Positions 1 to 6,077 of a stretch of 9,013 bases of DNA are shown piece by piece (position 1 is the first letter of the stretch; every line of letters starts with the position of its first letter). A program made the translations under genes and the position numbers. Source of the DNA: Kiritimatiellia bacterium (GTDB taxonomy: Bacteria; Verrucomicrobiota; Kiritimatiellia; RFP12; UBA1067); the NCBI GenBank assembly GCA_017412325.1, contig JAFPYE010000055.1:1-9013 (forward strand). The letters run 5' to 3'. The notes beneath the pieces were generated by a model, which was given only the letters and a program-made list of their open reading frames with translations, did no database searches and was not told the DNA's origin.

Positions 1-722
1 CGGACGAGCCGCGCTTCGACATCTGGGCGTCCATGGTGACCGCGAAGGAAGTCGGCGGCGACTTCTACGACTTCTACTTCACGGGGCCGGACCGCGTGCT
101 CTTCCTCGTCGCCGACGTGAGCGGGAAGGGCGTCCCCGCCGCGATGTTCATGATGCGCGCGAAGACGCTGATCAAGAGCATTGCGCAGACGGGAAAGCCG
201 CTCGCGCGCGTTTTCGAAGAGGCGAACGACGCGCTCTGCGAGGGCAATTCGTCCAACACCTTCGTGACCGTCTGGGCCGGCGAGCTGAACACGCGCACCG
301 GGCGCGTCTCGTACGTGAACGCCGGGCACAATCCGCCGGTCGTGTGGCGCGGCGGCAGGGCGCAGATGCTGAAGTCGCGGCCCTCGCTCGTCCTGGGCGC
401 GATGCCGGGGCTTCCCTACCGCGTCGAAGAATTCCAGCTCGCCCCGCAGGACACGATCTACCTCTATACGGACGGAATCGTCGAGCAGCCGGACGCGACA
501 GGGGAGCTCTTTGGCGACGCGCGCCTCCTTCAGACGCTTGCCGGCTGCAGGGACACGCGCGACAACCTGCTTTCGACGGTGATGGACGAGGTGCGCCGCC
601 ATGCCGCGGGCACCGAACAGGCCGACGACTGCACACAGCTCGTCCTTCGCTACAACGGCGACGGCGGCCGGACGGCGGGAACGAACAACGGACAGGAAAA
701 AGGAGACGACCATGGAAATTAA
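1..722 (+). CDS. SpoIIE/RsbU-type PP2C serine phosphatase, C-terminal catalytic domain (5' partial)
   Basis: This protein would dephosphorylate a phosphoserine on a STAS-domain anti-sigma-factor antagonist, the activating step of a partner-switching cascade. The reading frame is open from base 3 and enters the window mid-domain, so the methionine at 33 is internal, not the start: the codons before it encode the conserved strand leading into V-G-G-D-F-Y-D. Of 239 visible residues, metal-binding and fold motifs appear in family order: GGDFYD (18-23), ADVSGKG (37-43), NAGHNPP (106-112), YTDGIVE (155-161) and ADDCTQLVL (207-215). All the catalytic aspartates I would expect are present. A polar Gly/Asn/Asp-rich tail of about 24 residues follows the domain and runs 11 bases into the next gene. 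Any N-terminal sensor domain (GAF, PAS, HAMP or response-regulator receiver) lies outside the window. The family call is secure; the target is inferred from the adjacent STAS gene. Confidence 0.93.
   Translation, partial: DEPRFDIWASMVTAKEVGGDFYDFYFTGPDRVLFLVADVSGKGVPAAMFMMRAKTLIKSIAQTGKPLARVFEEANDALCEGNSSNTFVTVWAGELNTRTGRVSYVNAGHNPPVVWRGGRAQMLKSRPSLVLGAMPGLPYRVEEFQLAPQDTIYLYTDGIVEQPDATGELFGDARLLQTLAGCRDTRDNLLSTVMDEVRRHAAGTEQADDCTQLVLRYNGDGGRTAGTNNGQEKGDDHGN
701..705 (+). promoter_or_regulatory. Ribosome binding site of the STAS gene, inside the phosphatase gene
   Basis: AGGAG lies six bases before the ATG at 712. It sits in the last codons of the phosphatase gene and fixes the STAS start at 712 rather than the in-frame ATG at 601, which would place over 110 bases of overlap inside the phosphatase catalytic domain. 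The arrangement suggests translational coupling. Confidence 0.8.
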
Positions 723-1005
723 GACTCACACGGACGGAGCGACGCTGACGATCGCCGTCAGCGGACGCGTGGACACGGTGACGGCCCCCGAACTGGAGGC
801 GGGCCTCAAGTTCGGCGACGCGACGCGCGTCGTGCTCGACCTCGCGGACGTGCCCTACATGAGCTCGGCGGGGCTGCGGCTGCTGCTGAGCGCCCACAAG
901 ACGATGCTCGCGAAGGGCGGCGAGCTCCAGATCGCCCGCGTGCCGCCCGCCGTGCGCGAGGTGCTCGATCTCACCGGGTTCTCCGGCATTCTCAATCTGG
1001 TTTAA
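712..1005 (+). CDS. STAS-domain anti-sigma-factor antagonist (SpoIIAA/RsbV type)
   Basis: This 97-residue protein is a single STAS domain, the usual size for SpoIIAA/RsbV. In its unphosphorylated form such a protein binds an anti-sigma serine kinase (RsbW/SpoIIAB type) and frees the sigma factor. Visible landmarks are the SGRVDTVTAPELE segment (17-29), the hydrophobic strand VVLDLADV (40-47) and the phosphoacceptor loop YMSSAGLR (49-56). By alignment with the MDSSGLG/MDSTGLG loop of SpoIIAA/RsbV, the phosphorylated serine should be Ser52, while Ser51 stands where those proteins have Asp. The gene starts 11 bases inside the phosphatase gene, so phosphatase and substrate are very likely made together. 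The matching kinase is not seen. The alternative, a STAS protein that controls a non-sigma target, cannot be excluded, especially since a transporter gene follows 25 bases later. Confidence 0.92.
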   Translation: MEIKTHTDGATLTIAVSGRVDTVTAPELEAGLKFGDATRVVLDLADVPYMSSAGLRLLLSAHKTMLAKGGELQIARVPPAVREVLDLTGFSGILNLV

Positions 1006-1017
1006 AAGAACAACAAA

Positions 1018-1023
1018 AGAGGG
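1018..1023 (+). promoter_or_regulatory. Ribosome binding site of the purine permease gene
   Basis: AGAGGG lies seven bases before the ATG at 1031, in an A-rich 25-base gap (1006-1030) after the STAS stop codon. It supports a start that keeps the whole N-terminal soluble domain of the permease. Confidence 0.65.
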
Positions 1024-1030
1024 TACAGAC

Positions 1031-1255
1031 ATGAGCGACATCAAGGAATCGATCAGGAAGTTTGAATCGGCCATCCTGGAGGACGGCAAGGTCGATCGCG
1101 CCGAGGCGCAGATCCTGCTCGCGTTCGCGCGTCCGCGCGCGGCGGAGAGCCCCGAGATGGCGGAGTTCGTGCAGCTCCTCGACGACGTGCTCGAGGACGG
1201 CGTCGTCACGGCAGAGGAGTCGCTGCGCATCGGCGCGTACCTGAAGTGGATGACG
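1031..1255 (+). other. TerB-like acidic N-terminal domain of the purine permease (copy 1)
   Basis: Residues 1-75 form a soluble, probably all-helical module. Two similar halves are visible: EDGKVDRAE (17-25) followed by a hydrophobic helix ending in ARP, and EDGVVTAEES (55-64) followed by another helix. The aspartates of the two DG pairs are Asp18 and Asp56, 38 residues apart. The pattern D-G-x-V-D/T-x-x-E followed by a helix recalls TerB and DjlA N-terminal domains. The TerB assignment is by motif only and needs profile or structure comparison. Confidence 0.55.
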
Positions 1256-2704
1256 CGCGAGGCGGAGTCCGACGAGCCGGAGACGACGTTCCTCGGCCGC
1301 CTCTTCAGGCTGAAGCGCAACCGCACGACGGTCCGCACCGAGATCGTCGCGGGCGTGACGACGTTCATGACGATGGCGTACATCCTGGCCGTGAACCCGT
1401 CGATCCTCTCGACGGCCGGCATCCCGAAGGGCGGCGTCTTCGTGGCGACGGCGGTCGCGGCGGTCGTCGGCACGCTTCTCATGGCGGCCCTGTCGAACTA
1501 CCCGTTCGTGCTCGCGCCGGGCATGGGGCTCAACGCCTTCCTGACGTTCGGCGTCGTGCTCGGCATGGGCTACAGCTGGCAGTTCGCGCTGCTCGCGGTC
1601 TTCGTGGAGGGACTCGTCTTCCTGGCGCTTTCGCTCACGCCGGTGCGCGAGGGGATCTTCAACGCGATCCCGATCTCGCTCAAGAAGGCGGTCGCGGCGG
1701 GCATCGGCCTCTTCATCTGCCTCATCGCGATGAAGACGGCGGGCGTCGTCGTCGACAACCCCGCGACGCTCGTGTCGATGGTCCGGTTCAACGAGGTGCC
1801 GTTCCACACGAACGGCATCTGCGCGGTGCTGGCGCTCCTGGGCACGCTCTTCACGGCATACCTGCTCGTCAAGCGCCTGAAGGGCGCGATCCTCTTCGGC
1901 ATCCTCTTCACGTGGGGCCTCGGCATGGCGGCGCAGGCGACGGGCCTCTACACGCCCGATCCGGCGGCGGGCTTCTACTCGCTCTATCCCGACTTCTCGG
2001 TGAAGGGCCTCGCGCAGAACTTCTCCGAATTCGGCTCGACCGTCGGCGCGCTCTTCCGCGCCGACGGCTGGACGCACGCCGTGAAGGGCGAGGTCGTGGG
2101 CTCCGGCTGGTCGCTCGTCACGTCGCTTGACTTCTTCGTCGTGATGTTCGCGTTCTTCTTCGTCGATCTCTTCGACACGCTCGGCACGCTGATCGGCGTG
2201 TCGATGAAGGGCGGCTTCCTCGACAAGGAGGGCAAGCTCCCGCGCATCTCGGGCGCACTCTGCGCCGACTCGATCGCGACGAGCGTGGGCGCCGTATTCG
2301 GCACGTCCACCACGACGACGTTCGTCGAATCGGCCTCGGGCGTGATGGCGGGCGGCAAGACGGGCCTGACGGGCGTCACCTCCGCGGCGCTCTTCGCGGC
2401 GGCCATCGTCTTCGCGCCGGTCTTCCTCGCGATCCCCGGCTTCGCGACGGCGCCGGCCTTGATCGTCGTCGGCTACATGATGCTCTCCTCGTGCGCGGAC
2501 ATCGACTGGCGCGACGCGGGCGAGGCGGTGCCGGCGTTCCTGGCCGTGGCCGCCATGCCGTTCACCTACTCGATCTCGGACGGCATCATGTTCGGCGTCA
2601 TCGCCTACACGGTCGTCAACGCCTGCGCCGGCAACTTCAAGCGCATCCACTGGATCATGTACATCCTGACCGCGCTCTTTGTCGCCAAATACGCGCTGAT
2701 GTAA
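1031..2704 (+). CDS. NCS2 purine permease (AzgA/PbuG type) with N-terminal TerB-like domain
   Basis: An inner-membrane nucleobase importer of 557 residues, predicted to take up adenine, guanine or hypoxanthine with protons. From about residue 97 it follows the AzgA/PbuG branch of NCS2: NRTTVRTEIVAGVTTFMTMAYI (from 97), PGMGLNAF (163-170), the acidic helix with VDLFDTLGT (378 on) and GTSTTTTFVESASG (424-437), where Glu433 lies in the conserved substrate-site region. Many hydrophobic segments suggest the usual 14-span core. Family members are typically about 430-480 residues; the excess here is an N-terminal soluble extension of about 80 residues plus an acidic linker (about 75-96). The extension has two acidic DG motifs (17-25 and 55-64) and is shared with the second permease downstream. 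Apt follows after 11 bases, which fits purine salvage. The exact base transported cannot be read from the sequence. Confidence 0.94.
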   Translation: MSDIKESIRKFESAILEDGKVDRAEAQILLAFARPRAAESPEMAEFVQLLDDVLEDGVVTAEESLRIGAYLKWMTREAESDEPETTFLGRLFRLKRNRTTVRTEIVAGVTTFMTMAYILAVNPSILSTAGIPKGGVFVATAVAAVVGTLLMAALSNYPFVLAPGMGLNAFLTFGVVLGMGYSWQFALLAVFVEGLVFLALSLTPVREGIFNAIPISLKKAVAAGIGLFICLIAMKTAGVVVDNPATLVSMVRFNEVPFHTNGICAVLALLGTLFTAYLLVKRLKGAILFGILFTWGLGMAAQATGLYTPDPAAGFYSLYPDFSVKGLAQNFSEFGSTVGALFRADGWTHAVKGEVVGSGWSLVTSLDFFVVMFAFFFVDLFDTLGTLIGVSMKGGFLDKEGKLPRISGALCADSIATSVGAVFGTSTTTTFVESASGVMAGGKTGLTGVTSAALFAAAIVFAPVFLAIPGFATAPALIVVGYMMLSSCADIDWRDAGEAVPAFLAVAAMPFTYSISDGIMFGVIAYTVVNACAGNFKRIHWIMYILTALFVAKYALM

Positions 2705-2708
2705 GGGG
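2703..2708 (+). promoter_or_regulatory. Ribosome binding site of apt
   Basis: AAGGGG overlaps the stop codon of the purine permease (2702-2704) and lies seven bases before the ATG at 2716. It selects this start over upstream in-frame codons, which would lie within the permease gene. The overlap implies translational coupling. Confidence 0.7.
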
Positions 2709-2715
2709 CCGATTC

Positions 2716-3243
2716 ATGAAAAACCTCGAAAACTACGTCAAGGGCATCCCCGACTTCCCGAAGCCGGGCGTGCTCTTCCGCGACGTCACGGGGATCCTCG
2801 AATCCCCCGACGGCTTCCAGCTCGCGCTGGATCGGACGGTCGGCATTCTCGCCACCGTCGAATTCGACCTCGTGGCGGCCCCGGAGTCGCGCGGCTTCAT
2901 CTTCGGCGCGGCGCTCGCCGACCGCTTCCGGACGGCGTTCGTCCCGATCCGCAAGCCGGGCAAGCTCCCGCGCGCGACGATTTCGGAAACATATGACCTC
3001 GAGTACGGGCAGGCGACCTTGCACATGCACACGGACGCCGTCAAGCCCGGCCAGAAGGTCGTGATCGTCGACGACCTCCTCGCGACGGGCGGCACGGCAC
3101 TCGCGGCGGCGAAGCTCGTCGAGCGGCTGGGCGGCACGGTCGTCAAGATGATCTTCCCCCTCGAGCTGGAGGGGTTCAAGGCGCGCGACGGGCTGCTCAA
3201 GGGCTACGACGTCGACTCCCTCGTCCGGTATCCCGGGAAATAG
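2716..3243 (+). CDS. apt: Adenine phosphoribosyltransferase
   Basis: This cytoplasmic salvage enzyme converts adenine and PRPP to AMP and pyrophosphate. At 175 residues it has the usual Apt length and every family landmark: IPDFPKPGVLFRDVT at 11-25, the ESRGFIFG segment (57-64), the flexible-loop start RKPGKLP (79-85), the ETYDLEYG stretch (91-98) that carries the loop glutamate and tyrosines, and the PRPP-binding motif VVIVDDLLATGGTA (115-128) with its two adjacent acidic residues Asp119 and Asp120. The fold is complete with no frameshift. It sits 11 bases after the purine permease, so imported adenine would be trapped at once as AMP. Guanine or hypoxanthine enzymes (Hpt, Xpt, Gpt) are excluded by the FPKPG and RKPGKLP motifs. 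The next permease starts after a 64-base gap. Confidence 0.97.
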   Translation: MKNLENYVKGIPDFPKPGVLFRDVTGILESPDGFQLALDRTVGILATVEFDLVAAPESRGFIFGAALADRFRTAFVPIRKPGKLPRATISETYDLEYGQATLHMHTDAVKPGQKVVIVDDLLATGGTALAAAKLVERLGGTVVKMIFPLELEGFKARDGLLKGYDVDSLVRYPGK

Positions 3244-3307
3244 GTCGGGGAGAGGGAAGCCAACAGGACATTTTCAACAAGACAAGAGATAGATAGGAAG
3301 GCACAAC
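3244..3307 (+). other. Purine-rich intergenic leader before the second permease
   Basis: This is the largest non-coding gap in the window, 64 bases. It is purine-rich and clearly poorer in GC than its surroundings, with GGGGAGAGGGAAG near the apt stop and AAGAGATAGATAGGAAGG before the next start. I see no convincing inverted repeat, so neither a terminator nor a riboswitch is supported, and no well-spaced -35/-10 pair. The ribosome binding site AGGAAGG (3295-3301) lies six bases before the ATG at 3308. Confidence 0.6.
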
Positions 3308-4948
3308 ATGGCGGAACAAGAAAACGCAGGCAATTGGAGACTGTCGCAGCTGATCACGGCTGCGGAGAAGTTTACGTTTGCAGACGGTCGGGCGGACATC
3401 AACGAGGCGCGGGCGCTCATCGGCCTCGTCCATCCGTTCGCCTCGTCCGATCCGGATCTGGCGGGCTTTGAGAAGCTGCTGACGGCCATCGCCGAAGACG
3501 GCGTCGTCACGGGTGCGGAGTCCGCGGACCTCGCGGCGGCCATCGCCCGCCTGCGCGACAAGTACCGGGCTTCCGACGCCGTCTACGACGCGCGGACGCT
3601 CGGGCTGGCGAAGATGGGCGTCCTCGGCGTCCAGCACATGTTCGCGATGTTCGGCGCGACGATCCTCGTGCCGATTCTGACGGGGCTCTCGCCGAGCGCC
3701 ACGCTCCTCTGGGCGGGCCTGGGCACGCTCCTCTTCCACCTCGTCACCCAGCGGCTGGTGCCCGCGTTCCTCGGCTCCTCCTTCGCCTACCTCGCGGGCT
3801 ACTTCGCGCTGGCGGGCATGGCGGGCGGCGCGAACTTCGCCGACTGCGACAAGCACGCGATGCTCCAGTACGCCTGCCTCGGCGTCGCGGCGTCCACGCT
3901 CCTCTACTTCATCGTGGCGGGCTTCGTCAAGGCGTGCGGCGTGAAGACGGTGATGAAGTTCTTCCCGCCCGTCGTGACGGGGCCGATCATCGTCGGCATC
4001 GGGCTCGTGCTCGCGCCGGTCGCGGTCAACAGCTGCGGCACGTGCTGGCCGGTCGCGCTCGTCGCCATCGTGACGGTGCTCGCGTTCTCGATCTTCGCGC
4101 GCGGCATGTTCAAGATCATCCCGATCCTGATGGGCGTCGTCTGCTCCTACGTCGTGGCCGTCCTCCTCGGCAAGGCCGGCGGGTGCGCGGCGATCGACTA
4201 CTCGGCCGTCGCGAACGCGGCCTGGATCGGCCTGCCGGTCAAGATGTCCGACACCGTCTTCCCGCTGCTCGCGCACCCCGACTGGGGCCGCATCGCCAGC
4301 GCCGTCCTCATCGTCTTCCCGCTCGCGTTCGCGACGATCATGGAGCACGTCGGCGACGTCTCGGCGATCAGCTCGACCGTCAAGCGCAACTTCTTCGAGC
4401 GCCCCGGCCTCCACCGCACGATGCTCGGCGACGGCCTCGCGACGCTCCTCGCCTCGCTCTTCGGCGCGCCCGCGAACACGACCTACGGCGAGAACACGGG
4501 CGTCCTGTCGCTTTCCAAGGTCTACGACCCGCGCGTCATCCGCATCGCCGCGTGCCTGGCGATCCTTCTGTCGTTCTGCCCGAAGTTCTCGGCGTTCATC
4601 GGCACGATTCCGGCGGCGACGATCGGCGGCGTCAGCTTCATCCTCTACGGGATGATCTCGGCGGTGGGCGTGCGCAACCTCGTTGAAAGCCAGGTGGACC
4701 TCGGCAAGTCGCGCAACATGCTGATCGCGGCGCTCATCCTCGTCCTGACGCTCGGCATCACGTTCTCGAAGGGCGGCGCGCTCGCGTTCGCCGTCGGCTC
4801 CGTGAAGATCTCGCTCTCGGGCCTCGCCGTCGGCGCGCTCATGGGCATCGTGCTCAACGCCATCCTGCCGGGCAAGGACTTCGCCTTCTCGGAGACGGCG
4901 CCGACGATCAAGGACGCCGACCGCTTCGGCGGCCCGAAGCCGGAGTAA
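3308..4948 (+). CDS. NCS2 uracil-type permease (UraA/PyrP family) with N-terminal TerB-like domain
   Basis: An inner-membrane importer of 546 residues, predicted to be a uracil (possibly xanthine or another base):proton symporter. The core starts near residue 100 and carries UraA/PyrP hallmarks: GVQHMFAMFGATILVPILTG from about 107, FLGSSFAYLAGY, VVTGPIIVGIGLVLAPVAV, MEHVGDVSAIS with Glu346 at the position of the UraA TM8 glutamate, and GAPANTTYGENTGV with Glu395 at the position of the UraA TM10 glutamate. These acidic residues contact uracil and couple protons in UraA. UraA-type proteins are usually about 430 residues; the surplus is an N-terminal soluble domain (about 10-84) homologous to the one on the upstream purine permease. 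A Cys-containing stretch (FADCDKHAMLQYAC) sits in an apparent loop. No upp-type uracil phosphoribosyltransferase is in the window, so the base transported is an inference from the motifs. Confidence 0.93.
   Translation: MAEQENAGNWRLSQLITAAEKFTFADGRADINEARALIGLVHPFASSDPDLAGFEKLLTAIAEDGVVTGAESADLAAAIARLRDKYRASDAVYDARTLGLAKMGVLGVQHMFAMFGATILVPILTGLSPSATLLWAGLGTLLFHLVTQRLVPAFLGSSFAYLAGYFALAGMAGGANFADCDKHAMLQYACLGVAASTLLYFIVAGFVKACGVKTVMKFFPPVVTGPIIVGIGLVLAPVAVNSCGTCWPVALVAIVTVLAFSIFARGMFKIIPILMGVVCSYVVAVLLGKAGGCAAIDYSAVANAAWIGLPVKMSDTVFPLLAHPDWGRIASAVLIVFPLAFATIMEHVGDVSAISSTVKRNFFERPGLHRTMLGDGLATLLASLFGAPANTTYGENTGVLSLSKVYDPRVIRIAACLAILLSFCPKFSAFIGTIPAATIGGVSFILYGMISAVGVRNLVESQVDLGKSRNMLIAALILVLTLGITFSKGGALAFAVGSVKISLSGLAVGALMGIVLNAILPGKDFAFSETAPTIKDADRFGGPKPE
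3335..3559 (+). other. TerB-like acidic N-terminal domain of the uracil-type permease (copy 2)
   Basis: Residues 10-84 match the N-terminal domain of the purine permease without a gap between the two acidic motifs: ADGRADINE (25-33) and EDGVVTGAES (63-72), with Asp26 and Asp64 again 38 residues apart. A proline after the first helix (VHP here, ARP in copy 1) and an F-x-x-LL segment before the second motif are also shared. A 16-base identical run (1196-1211 and 3497-3512) encodes the second motif in both copies, although shared codon bias contributes to this. Confidence 0.55.
4942..4945 (+). promoter_or_regulatory. Ribosome binding site of the MraY-like gene
   Basis: GGAG abuts the stop codon of the uracil-type permease (TAA at 4946-4948) and is nine bases before the ATG at 4955. 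With only six bases between the two genes, translation is probably coupled. Confidence 0.5.
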
Positions 4949-4954
4949 GCCGCC

Positions 4955-6064
4955 ATGCTCTACTACCTGTCGAACTGGCTGACGCCCTGGTGGGGGCCGT
5001 TCCGCCTCTTCCAGTCCCACGCCTTGCTGCTGGCGGGCGGCACGTTCTGCGCCGCCCTCCTGAGCGCGGCGCTGTTGCCGCGCCTGTGGGACCGGCTGCC
5101 GCGCGACCACGGCAAGGCGATCCTGAAGGACATGGGCGGCATGAAATCGGCGGGAAAGCCGACGGGCGCGGGCTTCTACGTGACGCTGATCGCGCTGCCG
5201 GTCATCCTCGTCTTCGCGCCGCTGCGCGTCTGGGACTTCGCCGCCGTCGTCGCGCTCTACGCCGCGATGGTGTTCGGCTACCTCGACGACCGCAGCGCCG
5301 TGCCGTGGGGCGAACTCAAGAAGGGGCTCCTGGACGCCGTCGTCTCCATCGCGATCGCGCTCTTCATCTTCCTCGGCCACGCCGAGTCGATCGACGGCCA
5401 CGCCGGGCGCTACATGATCACATGGGCGCCGTTCGTGAAGGACATCGTCTACGTCAACGCGTGGCTCTACGTGCCGTGCGCGGCGTTCCTCCTCTGGTTC
5501 GTGATGAACGCGACCAACTGCTCGGACGGCGTGGACGGCCTCGCGGGGTCGTTGACGGAGATCACGCTCGTCATGCTCGCGGTCATCCTCTACGTCGTCG
5601 TCGGCTACCGCCCCGTCGCGCACTACTTCCTCATCCCCGTCTACGCCGAGGCCGCGCGCTGGGCCATCGTCGTGATGATCGTCGCGGGCGCGTTCGGCGG
5701 CTACCTCTGGTTCAACGCGGAGCCCTCGCGCATCCTGATGGGCGACGCGGGCAGCCGCTTCCTCGGCATCCTCGTCGCGACCGCGTGCCTCATGACGGGC
5801 AATCCGTTCATCGTCCTCGCGCTCGCGCCCATCGTCCTCGTCAACGGCGGCGGCGGCCTCGGCAAGCTCGTCCTGCTGCGCGTCGCGAAGCGGCTCGGCT
5901 TCCAGATCGGCGAGGAGAGCGTCATCAAGCGCATCCGCTTCCCGCTCCACGACCACTGCAAGAAGAACCTCGGCTGGTCGAACGCGCAGGTGCTGATGCG
6001 CTTCGTGCTCCTGCAGCTGATCGTCATGCCGATCCTGCTCATCCTCCTCCTGAAGATCCGCTGA
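4955..6064 (+). CDS. mraY: MraY-like phospho-N-acetylmuramoyl-pentapeptide transferase (divergent)
   Basis: MraY transfers phospho-MurNAc-pentapeptide from its UDP carrier to undecaprenyl phosphate, making lipid I at the inner membrane. This 369-residue polytopic protein lines up with MraY over its full length, from the MLYYLSNWL start to the LLLKIR end. Catalytic motifs are present: YLDDRS with Asp111/Asp112, NATNCSDGVDGLAG (185-198), WFNAEP followed by MGDAGS with Asp264, and the C-terminal P-L-H-D-H plus GWSNAQVLMRF, a pattern that favours MraY over WecA. Three conserved elements are altered: the GTPTMGG loop reads GKPTGAG (67-73), the HHH motif reads HDH (332-334), and the segment that reads VVETLSV in E. 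coli is replaced by a glycine run (Asn297, Gly298-301). The gene sits after a uracil-type permease, not in a division/cell-wall cluster. It may be the organism's only MraY or a paralogue acting on another UDP-sugar; genome context would decide. Confidence 0.8.
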   Translation: MLYYLSNWLTPWWGPFRLFQSHALLLAGGTFCAALLSAALLPRLWDRLPRDHGKAILKDMGGMKSAGKPTGAGFYVTLIALPVILVFAPLRVWDFAAVVALYAAMVFGYLDDRSAVPWGELKKGLLDAVVSIAIALFIFLGHAESIDGHAGRYMITWAPFVKDIVYVNAWLYVPCAAFLLWFVMNATNCSDGVDGLAGSLTEITLVMLAVILYVVVGYRPVAHYFLIPVYAEAARWAIVVMIVAGAFGGYLWFNAEPSRILMGDAGSRFLGILVATACLMTGNPFIVLALAPIVLVNGGGGLGKLVLLRVAKRLGFQIGEESVIKRIRFPLHDHCKKNLGWSNAQVLMRFVLLQLIVMPILLILLLKIR

Positions 6065-6077
6065 CGGACGACGCTCC

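Noticed and set aside
33..35. ATG at 33 as the start of the phosphatase
   Set aside because: The frame is open upstream to the window edge, and the residues before it match the conserved strand that precedes the first metal-binding motif, so the gene is cut by the window, not started there.
601..711. An upstream start (ATG at 601) for the STAS gene
   Set aside because: It would add 37 residues of low-complexity sequence encoded inside the phosphatase catalytic domain and has no suitable ribosome binding site. The ATG at 712 has AGGAG at ideal spacing and gives a normal STAS length.
992..2650. A 552-codon open frame on the minus strand opposite the purine permease
   Set aside because: It has the same highly charged, repetitive composition as other antisense shadows and no recognisable domain, while the + strand frame encodes a complete permease.
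3271..3295. Possible internal promoter (TTTTCA and TAGATA) before the uracil-type permease
   Set aside because: The two hexamers are poor matches and only 13 bases apart, too close for a sigma70-type promoter.
3244..3307. Riboswitch or terminator between apt and the uracil-type permease
   Set aside because: A purine or uracil-responsive element would be attractive here, but 64 purine-rich bases show no stable inverted repeat or T-tract.
5843..5866. P-loop-like glycine run in the MraY-like protein (Asn297 to Lys304)
   Set aside because: It resembles GxxxxGK but lacks the following Ser/Thr and lies in or beside a membrane segment with no other ATPase motif.
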